A DNA stretch of 64,000 nt from Chlamydomonas reinhardtii (taxonomy: Eukaryota; Chlorophyta; Chlorophyceae; Chlamydomonadales; Chlamydomonadaceae): assembly GCF_000002595.2 (NCBI RefSeq), contig NC_057009.1:2877346-2941345 (forward strand). The letters run 5' to 3'. Shown piece after piece: positions 47,115-56,859 of this stretch (the stretch's first letter is position 1; each line of letters opens with the position of its first letter). Under the pieces are notes generated by a model. The model saw only the letters and a list, made by a program, of their open reading frames with translations. It searched no databases and was not told the origin of the DNA. The translations under genes and the position numbers were made by a program.

Positions 47115-48493
47115 TTCATTCGAGGGCTATCGGCCAACGTGAACGCCACCCAGCAGAGGCGAAAGCTTGCCCAAGTGTTAAAACTGGGTCGCCATGCCAG
47201 GGGGGGCTAATGTGGGCGGAGCCCACCGGGTAACACACACGGTTAGTGTCGCGTGTCCTCCACGCGAATGGGACCTTATCGTACGGCATGGTTTTGCGCT
47301 TGCCGTATGACGCTGATTCCCCGCCCCCCTCGCCGTGAGAGGTTGTGCGTGGTTGGTGGCTCTGTGTGTGGGCAGGATGCACGTGTGGGCGACCGTTCTA
47401 GTACCTGGACGCTTGCGCCCTGGTTAGTGCGTGCGCTGTGCGTGTGTCCTGCGGCCTAGACGTTTCCCGGCACTCCTGTGCCTAGGCTTGTGGCGTTGAG
47501 GCACAGCGGTGGGGCTCTGGCGGGTTGAGGCTTGGCTAGGACTCACTGTGCGCGGAGTCACACGGACTTTGCCCGCGGGAGGGTTTGCAGCAAAGTCGGG
47601 GTTGGGCCCTGATAGCATGTGATGGCTCGGCGTCTTCGGGAGCTGGGACTGTCCCCTCTGTAACATCCGCATCCTTATCGTACCGTTCACCGATCAATGG
47701 CCTTTCAACGCTTGGCGCTCTGTGTTCTGGCCAGTCAGGGCCAGTCTGTCTAGGTTGGGCCTAGCGGATCCCTGTTCGAGACGGGGCAGAGCCCGCATTG
47801 ACTCCTAGTTAGCGTCCGGCGCCAATGCCAGGACTCGCATTCCTCTTTAGCGCCTCCCGGGTTTCCGCACAGCAGGTGAGCTCCTTCGGGGCTTGAGTAT
47901 CACTCCTGCTACGGCTAAGTACGCGCGTAATGTTCTCCTAACGCTCTGCAATTTTGAGCATGGGGTGAGCTTCTGAGCTTTCCTAGCTATGCGACGATGT
48001 GTCTGTCGATGTGTCGGTGGGAATTTCTGGGCTGAAGGGCTGGCGCACATGTACGCCTGTACGGTAATGCTGACGCTGCAGTCACCTTGGCAGCTACGAC
48101 AATAGACAGGGACCTGGTGGCATCTGCCCGTTGCATAGCTTCCAGATTCTCCCACCCAAGACAGTCGCCCCGAGAATGCAGCAGGGACAGAACGCATATA
48201 GATCACAGCCAGGTTACAGGAGGACCGGCAGGCTCCCGCGGCAGGCATGAAAAACCCCGAAAATTGCCGACCATTGTGCGGGTAGCGTGCAGTGTGTGAG
48301 CCCTCGAAAACCAGTGCTGCGCAACGCAGGAGAATCGCCCCAACCCAACCCAAAGACTTTAACACGCGACACGTTTGTCTCTTCTTCTCTAGGAGTCCCT
48401 AAAATTACAACGCCGCTCACATCGTCTCTGTCAGCGCTAGCTCTATACTAGGCCCAGGCCGCCAGGACGGGTCAGGCGCATGCAACCGGGCAT
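47115..48493. other. Non-coding region downstream of LHCA8
   Basis: No exon was found. The LHCA8 3' UTR must lie at its right end; the algal TGTAA signal in LHCA8 direction occurs near 48410 and 48213 (read as TTACA on the plus strand). Confidence 0.45.
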
Positions 48494-50462
48494 TTACAGG
48501 AAGGGCAGGGAGACGCCGTTGGTGGCGTAGTTCACGTGCCAGGGGTCCTTCAGGTGGGCAGCCAGGTTGTCCACGGGGCCGGCGCCTGCATTCAAAACAT
48601 CAGGACGCTGGTTACAGGCTATTGCGCACTTACGATTTGTGGATCAAGCTACTCGGCAAGCCATCAGAAGCAACGGCCCGCGGATAGGTCTGACGTTCAG
48701 GCTCCAGGTCGCAAATTGCTGAACACGCTATTGACTCACCGGTGGCGTACTTCTGGGCAACGAAGCCCAGGAAGGCCAGCATGGCCAGGCGGCCGTTCTT
48801 GACCTCCTTCAGCTTCCAGTCAGCCCACTTGTCGGCCTCCTTGGACAGGCCTGTAGTCCAAGGCACAGAGGGTGAACCGGGGAATACTGAACACCGTGCT
48901 CGTAGCGTGTTCAGGGAGGCAGCAGCAGCGAAGTACCACCATGAGGTTGAGACTCCTTGCGACCCGCGTCACCCCTTAAGTTCGCTGACACCAGTCGAAC
49001 ACGTAGGAACACGTAGGGACAAGCAGCACGCAAGCATTGCAATCATGTACTGGCGAAGCCCGTCACAGAGGCATTCCGCGGCAGGCACCAACGGGTATAT
49101 CCCATCCACGAACACGAATTGCGTTGTCAGCCTCACCAAGGGGGTCGAAGGGGCCGCCGGGGTAGCCCAGCTCCGAGGTGCCCTTCAGGGACGCCTCGAA
49201 GCCCAGGAACGAGCCAGGCTCGCCCTGGCTGCCGGGCTTGCGGATGTCCTGCCAGCGCTTGGCCTCCACGAAGCCGCACAGGAACAGCTGCACAGCCAGC
49301 AGAGAGCCTGCAAAACGCGACCACATTGCATTGTCTCAGAAGGTTGAGCAGCGCAAGCTGAGCGGTCATACTCATCAGCCGGATGAGCCCCCATGTCAAG
49401 CCTAGCATGGCATAGCTGTCAAGCAGAAGCACCGCCGGCCAGTTCGCATTGTCATACTGCAGCCTGCACGCGGAGGCTTCTCCTGACGATTGTCGCAGCA
49501 CTCCCCTACTCATGGAAGGGTTTCTTAAGCATTTTAGTGTCGACAGATGCCGCGCCCATCTCACCCCAGGGAGCGAACGAGTTCTCGATCGCCACCTTGC
49601 CGGCGTCGTACCACTCAGGCACGTTCAGGGCGCCAGCCTTGGTCAGCAGCTGCAGGTCAGGAAAGGGTGCGCCTCGTCAGCAACGGATGCGTCAGAAGGA
49701 TGCCCATGCTACTAAGCTGACTGCCAACGTGAGCAGACAATGCAGGCCAACTGTGCAACGCAGCGCATGCGATGCCCCCTGCGGAAGCCCACCGGAGTCG
49801 TTACCGTAGACTGATACCCCCCTCATGGCACCACCCTGCCTATCCCCTCCTTCCCAACCGACCCCTCACGAGGCCAGTGTCATTTCCCTACTTACGCCGG
49901 GGATCAGGATACCGGCAACACCAGCCATGGCAGTGCGGCAGTGGATCAGCTCAGCCTGCTGGTACCTGCGAGCGCAGGCAGCGCCGGCGAGTCCCGGTGG
50001 TCGGCAAGGATATCCAACACTTCCAAAACAGCCTGGCGCCATCGGTCAGCTGCCAGGCATGCAAGTGCTGTATTGCACTGAATTGTCGAGGCCCCACTCG
50101 AAGTCCGCTTGCTGTGCCCATCAAAGTTCGCGATCGATTAGCCTACCAGCGCAGAGCCACGGGGTCCTTGCCCAGGCCCAGGGGGTCGAAGCCTGCAGAT
50201 AATGATCAAAGCGACTGTGAGAAGCCAGCTCGCGTCCACTGACCCCTTCGCGCAGCGTGATTCTGCTCCCATCGAGTCTTCACTGCAGCGCTACGCCGCG
50301 CTCACCGAAGTTGCCAGCCAGCGCCTGAGCAGCGGGGGTGTCCAGGTGGGCGGGGATCTGGCTGCCCGGCAGCCACGACTGGCGAGCGACGCAGGTCACC
50401 ACCGACTTGCGGGAGGAGGCCGAGCGAGCGGCCACGCCCGAGCGCTTCATGGTAAGGGCCAT
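48494..50462 (-). CDS. LHCA8: Photosystem I light-harvesting chlorophyll a/b protein LHCA8
   Basis: A thylakoid-membrane antenna subunit that binds chlorophyll and carotenoid and passes energy to photosystem I. Seven exons on the minus strand (50462-50306, 50192-50147, 49965-49896, 49649-49565, 49307-49137, 48850-48740, 48585-48494) join in frame to 243 residues. A short transit peptide (MALTMKRSGVAARSASSRKS) leads to the mature start near SWLPGSQIP. Helix 1 carries the ligand motif QAELIHCRTAMAG, the second helix LFLCGFVEAKRWQDIRKPGS, and helix 3 LKEVKNGRLAMLAFLGFVAQ. The C-terminus ends NGVSLPFL. I assign the paralogue number from memory of the C. reinhardtii protein; family membership itself is beyond doubt. 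Confidence 0.95.
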
Positions 50463-51581
50463 TGTTGCAGGTGAGTGTGGTCCGTGTTCGGTCCTAAGGC
50501 AGCAACGACAAAGGCAAAGTGCCAAGAAACGGGGGGCAAATTGCCGACCCGCCTCGATCTCTGTACGGTCTCGATCTTGGGGTCGGCGATTTTCCTACCG
50601 CCCCCCGCTAACTCAATTCCCAATTCTGTAAACGGAAGCAATTATGTCAGTGCTAAACTGATATAAACTAGGAGCCAGGCGCAGGAAGAAGCGCGAAAGC
50701 TTGCACCCCGGCTGTTTCATGCTCAGGGCCTTCCGTGTCGCGCCGCCAAAGAATGGGCAAGACAGAAGCGCGAATTACGGTTGCCTAAGGGTGAACACCC
50801 GCGCAGACCTTCAGGCTAGAGTCGTGCCCACCTGTGCCCACCGCGTGCACTCCCCCCGTCCTACCCCCCTGCCCCTTCCCGCGCACCGGCATAACAGTGT
50901 CAACCATTCTGCCTCAGACACGCATGCACCCGGTAGCTGTCAGCTACCAAGCCCAGAAGCCTATGCAGACGGCCCATCACCCCAGGTGCACAAAACGCGC
51001 CCGTGTGCCACTACGCACACCCTGCCACCCCTTGTTCCCATGCACGTTCCCTGAGCCGCGCGCCCATGAGCAGCAGTGGTGCCGCGTGTACTTTGCACGT
51101 GCGGCGTGCGGCGCGGCAATCCTCGCAACTACCAACGCATTAACTGACACATGGGGATCACAAACGGGCTTTCGCGCAACTGCCAACGAACAGGTAGGGG
51201 CGGCGCGTGGCGTGGTGGTTTGCGCGCGGCGCGAGTGGGAGCTGACAGTTGCGCGGGGGCGCGTGTGGAAAGCTGCTGTGGGGTACGGCGGAGCTCTGCG
51301 GGCTGTGGCGGTTGGCGCGCAGCGCGAGTGGGAGTGCGTAGTTGGACAGCGAGGCGTGTGGGAAGCTGCAACAGAGTACGGCGGGGCTTGAGTGGCATGT
51401 ATGTGCAGTGCAGAACACAGCTAGCAGGCAAGTGCGGCTGAGCCGTGCGCATGTAACTCTCTCACGCAATCCGGACAAAGCAAAGCCACGGCGGGGTGGT
51501 TTACACTTGTGAAGCCGCACACCTGTTTCCTTGCTTGCGTAAGCGACCCAGCTTCCACGGATGGGGATGGCCCCGTCGTTA
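50463..51581. other. LHCA8 upstream region with a degenerate tandem repeat
   Basis: Contains the LHCA8 promoter. At about 51220-51390 two imperfect copies of a roughly 93-bp unit are seen, sharing GCGCGAGTGGGAG, GCGTGTGG(A/G)AAGCTGC and GTACGGCGG. No gene is supported; frames through the repeat are Arg/Gly-rich artefacts. Confidence 0.55.
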
Positions 51582-52165
51582 CCGTACTGCCACGCTCAAT
51601 TGGTGATTTTATAATTGGTGACAGGCAAAAATCGCGCTGGAATTAAACAGGCTGACACAAACTTTGGTAATGGGCTCTGGCAGAAGCACCCGTGGCACCC
51701 GTGTCACAGAATTGGTGATGGGACCCCCCGAATCGTACCCAGCGTTGCTTTCGGCCCCGGCAGCTGCAACACAAGCCCCGCGCTTGCAGGCGCTCTCCAG
51801 CCAACGTGCCACAGTACTTCTGCTGCTCAGCTTCACAACCACGCACCAAGCAGCATCATACCGTACCGTATGCAACACAAGCCCCGCGCTTGCAAGCGCT
51901 ATCCTGCCAATGTCCCACAGCTTAAGCTGCAGCTTAGGGCCTTTGTGGGCTACACCGTGGGGCTACACTGAGCATTGTGCGTATACTACAGGAATAGCGT
52001 CACTAGCCAATGCAGCCTGTCTGCGTGTTTTCGCCCGACTTGCTTGGATTCAGGGTGCACAGGAATTGGTGACAGGCTCTGGCAAATCCTAGTCGACATT
52101 GTTCCCTGCTACCAAGTTGGTGAGTTTCACCAAATTGGTGTCACCAATTGAGCGTGGCAGTACGG
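51582..52165. mobile_element. Short non-autonomous DNA transposon with 25-bp inverted ends
   Basis: The first 25 bases (51582-51606, starting CCGTACTGCCACGCTC) are the exact reverse complement of 52141-52165. No transposase frame is inside, so it would depend on a helper. The motif AATTGGTGA recurs within the ends: 51613, 51710, 52064, with variants at 52115, 52133 and inverted at 52141, as transposase-binding subterminal repeats do. The interior holds a 106-bp-spaced direct duplication (51765 and 51871, starting TGCAACACAAGCCCCGCG). A TA lies beside each end, within one base, but the target duplication is not certain, so I do not assign a superfamily. The perfect ends suggest recent activity. 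Confidence 0.75.
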
Positions 52166-52384
52166 GTAGTCGAGTAAGTGCGCCCACGGCCTACACATAC
52201 CGACGCGGCCACGCGGGCCCGGCAGCAGAAGTGCCGGGCCAAGAAGGCCTAGTCGACTCTTCCGCCCAAAACCGGTATTTATCAACACCACCCGCATGCG
52301 CATGTCCACCCATTTGGTCATCTTTCTTGTTACCTCTCGATCCCCCTCTCCATCCCTCTGCTGTCACATCGGGCGGCGGCGCAG

Positions 52385-52453
52385 CAGCCCAACAAGAAGC
52401 GCGGCGCGCCCTCTGCGGCTGCCTCCCGGTCTAAGAAGCGGCGCAGTAGCTAA
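52385..52453 (+). CDS. Possible terminal exon with basic C-terminus, gene unknown
   Basis: A long pyrimidine tract and GCAG acceptor precede 22 codons, QPNKKRGAPSAAASRSKKRRSS, and a TAA stop at 52451. Two KKR-type clusters look like a nuclear signal. No upstream exon could be linked; another basic piece, RQQKCRAKKA followed by a stop, lies at about 52218-52250 in a different context. The gene may have exons on the far side of the transposon. Confidence 0.25.
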   Translation, partial: QPNKKRGAPSAAASRSKKRRSS

Positions 52454-52691
52454 GGATCCGGTCGAAGATTCAGAAGGGTGCAAGAATGTGCAATCGTGAA
52501 CGCGATCAACTCTGCACAGATTTCCTGCTGTCTGGCTGTCCTGTGCCTACTGTGCTTGTGCTTGATAGCTGGACGTGGCTGGACGCATGGCGGGCGGTGC
52601 CTGTGGAAACCGACCCCAGCTATGTCTGGGAGATGAGGCTAGTTTCGAGACCTTCGGCCTCAGACGGAGCGACGTGGCGTGGGCAGGCCGC

Positions 52692-52976
52692 TCAGCCCAC
52701 TTGTCCCTCGAGAGGGAAAGCCACCTCGTCCATGATCTTAAAGCAGCAGCCGTTGGTACCGCGTGCAATGTGGTGCATGATGGTTCGCACGGCCTTGTTG
52801 TGCCAGCTGATGTAAAGTTTGCGCATGTGTGCATGTCGGCAGCCACCGAGAATACGTCCGCCCGAGTCTGGGTGGGAGCACAGGGGGCATGGGGCTATCT
52901 CGATGGGTCCTCCAGGAGCACGCGAGGAGCAGGCAGGCATGGACAGGTGAAAGCGTGGCCTGTGTCGAACGAACAC
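52692..52976 (-). mobile_element. LINE relic, C-terminal fragment of a reverse-transcriptase polyprotein
   Basis: On the minus strand the frame contains KLYISWHNKAVRTIMHHIARGTNGCCFKIMDEV, which resembles the segment near the C-terminus of green-algal L1-type elements (pattern RHNxVVxxIxxHIxxGxxGGCFxxMDA). The matching frame stops soon after, and the downstream conserved block is not present intact. No poly-A tail or target duplication was found. The family call is from memory of the pattern, hence moderate confidence. Confidence 0.4.
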
Positions 52977-53279
52977 TATACTTCTGCCTTAATGAACATT
53001 GCTATGTTGTCTCTCCTGCTGCAGCGCACGGCCACGGCGCCACCGGCGCCGTCCGTAACGTTCACTGTCGCCCCACTAAATTTTATCCTTCACGACCTCA
53101 AAGAAGGAGGAGCCACGGAGTACAAAGGGTGCGAAGTGCTCTGCAGCAACCCCAAGGCGCGGCTGGCCTCTCACGGGCTGCAGCGCTGGACCGGCCGGCT
53201 GGTTGGCGCGGCCGTCGGCCAGGAGCGCCTGGTGCGGCTGCGCCCGCCTGTCGCGTCCTACATGGCAGCGTAGCCCAGT

Positions 53280-54242
53280 ATGCGTGGCTCGAGGCCATCG
53301 AGGAGCTGGCGGGGAGCAGCGGCCTGGCCAGTCAGCTCCGCGTGACGCCCGCGGATCGCAATGACAGCGCCGACCGCTGGCTGTGCTGGCGCCACAAGGA
53401 CCTGCCCGACGACCCGCAACTGCAGGCGAGTGTCGAGTTGTGCATGTGCAAGTGCTCTGAGCGCGGTTTCGGGGGCTCCTTGCGGCGCCCTCGCGGTTTC
53501 GGGGGCTCCTCGCGGCGCCCTCGTGGTTTCGGGGCTCCTCAACACTCTAACCGAACTCCGCATTACATGGTAGCTTGACAGGGCCATTGTGCGCCTCGCT
53601 GCAGTCCTGTAAATCTGTAATGAGAGACATGTAACCGTGACAAGAGCATGACAGTGCGTTCTTCTTGCCAGCAGCAGGGCAAGGACCCGCACCGCATCCT
53701 GCACTGCCTGATTAACACGGGCCCGGAGCCGGTGGAGGTCACATACTGGCCCAACCGCACGCTGGCTGGGGAGGCGGACATGCTGCATGGCGCCACCATC
53801 GTCCTGGCGCCGGGCCAGCCCTGGCTGACCACCGTGGCGTGGCAGCTGGACCACGACCACCAGGCACGGCACGTGCAGCGCTGAGAGGGAGGGGGTTGGG
53901 GGGTGTGTACGGCGCCGACCCCAAGGAGGCCGGGAGCGCGGGCAGGGCAGGGCAGGGCAGGGCAAACTGGGGCCGGTGCAGGGTAGCTGCGCGGCGTGCG
54001 TGGCGGAGGCGAAGGGAGGAGGAGTGCAGCAGGCGGCCACGCGCTGGAAGGCCGGCGGTACCGGCAGCGTGCCGGTGTGCAGGATGCACTACAACCGGTG
54101 GCACCACTGGGCTGGACGGGCGGACGGCCGTGGCCAACCGGACGGAGCCAAGCTGGCGGCCCTGGACAAGGCCAAGGCGGTGATGCGGAAGTGGGCCGAG
54201 GAGGCGGAGGAGGTCATCGATCTGTGCTGCGACACCGACTAA
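53280..54242 (+). CDS. Unresolved multi-exon gene, unknown function
   Basis: Three stretches look coding. One (about 53280-53425) reads WLEAIEELAGSSGLASQLR and SADRWLCWRHKDLPDDPQLQ. The next (53675-53884) reads GKDPHRILHCLINTGPEPVEVTYWPNRTLAGEADMLHG and ends in TGA. A third (53983-54242) reads GSCAACVAEAKGG, VCRMHYNRWHHWAG and AEEVIDLCCDTD before TAA; it could be an alternative last exon or a separate gene and has Cys/His pairs that may bind zinc. An upstream segment with LHDLKEGGATEYKGCEVLCSN (from about 53090) is probably also exonic but is in another frame, with no good splice to join it. The first intron would be GC-AG (donor 53426). No family is recognised. Confidence 0.4.
53461..53541. 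repeat. 30-bp minisatellite, about 2.7 copies
   Basis: Three near-identical units of GCGGTTTCGGGGGCTCCT with a GCGGCGCCCTC linker, inside the proposed GC-AG intron of the unresolved gene. Confidence 0.85.
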
Positions 54243-55764
54243 GCGGACGGCTGCGTTAGGGGGTTGAGCAAGCCCAGGGGGGCTTGGCGGATGCGGTTTG
54301 GCAGGGGTCCAGCTCATCTTTGGGGCAATGGAATGCGGAGTGCGTTACCGTAGAGGTAGTCCAGGCAGCGCTTCGCCTTGCCGTGGCGTGCATATGTACT
54401 TCGTAGCGTGCGTGTGCTGGTTTTGATGTTCAGGTCGGGAATGGCGTTGGCCACGAATTCGGTGTAGAGGGTCGGGTTGCTGTTGCAGCCCTGGTGCACT
54501 GCGGTTGCTATGCGGGTCGGCTTGCCCCTTGGAAGGAGGCGGAGCCTTTGCGGTCGCATCGAATCCCAGGGCGGGGCGTCCTCGGTTGTTACAGAAATTG
54601 GCAAAACGTCACCGTAGCTCCCCGAAGCGAAGCGAAGGGTAGAGCGGAGGACTACCACACTCTACACTTGGTTTGCCTAGGGCCTTCAGGTCAGTTGTGC
54701 TGATCAGTTGTGTCCCCTTGGTCACCAATGCTTGCAGGTCGTGCCCAAGCTCCAGGAGTGGAAGACGGCTATATAGTTTTGACGCAGCTCGCTACCGCTG
54801 AAACACGCAGGGTGTCTTGGTGGGGTAACAGTGACGAAGTTATGGTTGGGGTAACAGTGACGAAGTTATGGTTGGGTAGAGAGCGAGGGGTTGCCCTTGT
54901 TTGCTTCTAGGGGCCTGGCTTGCCTGTGATTTTGAGGAGTGATCAACTTGCCCTGTTCCTTGTGCGGTGGCTGACTGCGTTCTCGCCCGGCTTGGGATGG
55001 AGGTGTCAGCTGAGCGGTGGGTTGACAGGCGGTGGCTCCTGAGTGTTGATCAGGGCGTTTGCTCTCTTGCTGTGTATGCGTGTTGTTAAATGCGTGGGGT
55101 GTATGAGGGAGCTGCTTTCCTTCTTGGTTACGTCTGACCAGTGGAGGCAGGCGGCCTGTGATCGCAGCGGTCAAGCGTTGTATGTGTTTCGGCCGCCGTA
55201 GGCTTGGTGTTGTGTGCGCCGGTTAGGTGTCGGCGCCCTCGCCAGTCCAACGAGGCTGGTAGGCTGCAGCGGCCGTGTTTTGGGCCCGAGGCAGGTGTCT
55301 CCCCACAGCTGTAACAAACAAACAGAGAAGGTATGCGGAATGCGGAAGGCGTTAAAAGTGTCACCCCGGCCCGGGCCTTCGGTTTTCACGAGGCAGGACA
55401 AGTGCACACCACCTTGTAAACACACATACGCATGATTAAGCGCAGGTGCGCTGCGGCTTTGCATCGCGAGTGTGGCGTTGCGGTTTGTCTGTCTAGCGTG
55501 AGGAATGCGCATCAGCAAACTTCCTGCCAGCCAGCAACCTTTCGGTACAGTAACTTCGGCGTTCGACCAGCCGCGCACTCCTGCCCTGCCGTTGCAAATT
55601 ATTTGCCATCTTCTGGGGTCTGGGGTCTGCACCCTGCGGGACTTCACCAACCTGCCTTGACACTGTCCCATCGCCCACGCATGAATAAGCGAGCCGGGGT
55701 GGGGATAGGGCCCGAAAACTGTCTCCGCCTCCCCCCCCGCCCCCCGCGCACGCGCCCAACGTCA
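54243..55764. other. Intergenic region, no gene supported
   Basis: Short open frames only. A 28-bp tandem duplication with GGGGTAACAGTGACGAAG occurs at about 54821 and 54849. The right end leads into the promoter of the gene at 56071. Confidence 0.45.
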
Positions 55765-55770
55765 TATAAA
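55765..55770 (+). promoter_or_regulatory. TATA box (distal)
   Basis: TATAAA about 300 bases before the ATG at 56071, next to a GC-rich block. A perfect 16-bp palindrome CCGATCGGCCGATCGG lies at 55847-55862, downstream of it. Confidence 0.45.
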
Positions 55771-55998
55771 GGGGGGAGGCAATCGGTGGTGGGTGGAGGG
55801 TACCAGTGGAGGGTGGCCGACGTGGGAAGGAGGGGAGCCTTCGGTCCCGATCGGCCGATCGGCCGTTGTCTACTCCCGGATTCACAGCAGTCAATATAGA
55901 AGTTCCTGTATACATCTATTCTTCCTCAGGCTGAAGCAGAGGCTGCGAAGTCCGACTTCAGTGCAGTTCCGACGCGCCAACAAAGCTTGTCACAGCTT

Positions 55999-56005
55999 TA
56001 TAAAA
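55999..56005 (+). promoter_or_regulatory. TATA box (proximal)
   Basis: TATAAAA 66 bases before the ATG at 56071. This would give a short leader if the start lies about 30 bases downstream. Confidence 0.45.
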
Positions 56006-56070
56006 CCCACCAAACGTTTTGAAGCTTGCGTATCCTAATATCCCTTTTCAACACCACCTGTCAGCTGTCG

Positions 56071-56526
56071 ATGGCCCAGCCGGCTCCAGTTCACGTCGTC
56101 CTTGGAAACAGGGCGACCGTTTTCACGGACGCTGCAGCATCATTTCAGGCGGCTCAGTCTGCAGCTCAAGCTGAGGATGCAGCTGCGCCAGCATGGGCGA
56201 AGAAGATGGAAGAGGACCTGAAGAAGACTATGGAGCGGGTTGAGGGCGAGGTGAAGAAGCTGCGCAGCGAGCTCGTGCCCTATCGCGCCGCGGCTGCGCG
56301 CTCGCACAACAAGGCCATCATCAACGACGATGAGGCCCTGCTCGAGGTCCCCGCTGCCAACGGCGAAGTTCCGCCCGACTTCCCCAAGACCCGGGGCGCC
56401 GTGAAGGCCCTGAACGGACAGCAGCTTAAGAACCTCCTGGAGGCGTACGGCGTCAAAGAGATCATGCGCGAGACGCAGGCCCGCCGCATGCAGCTGGGAC
56501 CTGTGCTCGGCATCAAACAGGCATAA
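56071..56526 (+). CDS. Intronless 151-residue helical protein, unknown function
   Basis: One uninterrupted exon, unusual for this region. Residues about 25-75 form a charged helix that can coil (WAKKMEEDLKKTMERVEGE, VKKLRSELVPYRAAAA). The C-terminal part, PPDFPKTRGAVKALNGQQLKNLLEAYGV followed by IMRETQARRMQLGPVLG, looks like a small folded helical domain. There is no signal peptide or membrane segment. Two TATA boxes precede it. The sequence resembles a protein family I have a vague memory of as multicopy in Chlamydomonas, possibly linked to mobile elements, but I cannot name it. Confidence 0.7.
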   Translation: MAQPAPVHVVLGNRATVFTDAAASFQAAQSAAQAEDAAAPAWAKKMEEDLKKTMERVEGEVKKLRSELVPYRAAAARSHNKAIINDDEALLEVPAANGEVPPDFPKTRGAVKALNGQQLKNLLEAYGVKEIMRETQARRMQLGPVLGIKQA

Positions 56527-56859
56527 AGGTGGGGGTGCATGGGCCAACATCCGCATCCTTTCCACTACCGTATACCGGAAGGGGCCCAAGTCTTAGGTTC
56601 TGGGATTCGACGTGTGTGTCTTCTGCTTGCACTTGGCCCTGGTGGGGGGCGTGTGTTAGAGGGCGCCAGGGACCACACCAAACAAAGAGACGTGTGGCCC
56701 ACATGGCCCACATGCCAGGTGTGCGGCACGGTCCTCCACCCGGCGGACAAGGCGTCACCTGGCCATCCCTCCCTCCCTCCCGCCAACACCGGCTGGCCCT
56801 ACCTTGCCGCGCCTCACCCTCCCTCTCGCCCCCCCCTCCGCCCCCCCGGAGCCCCTCAC

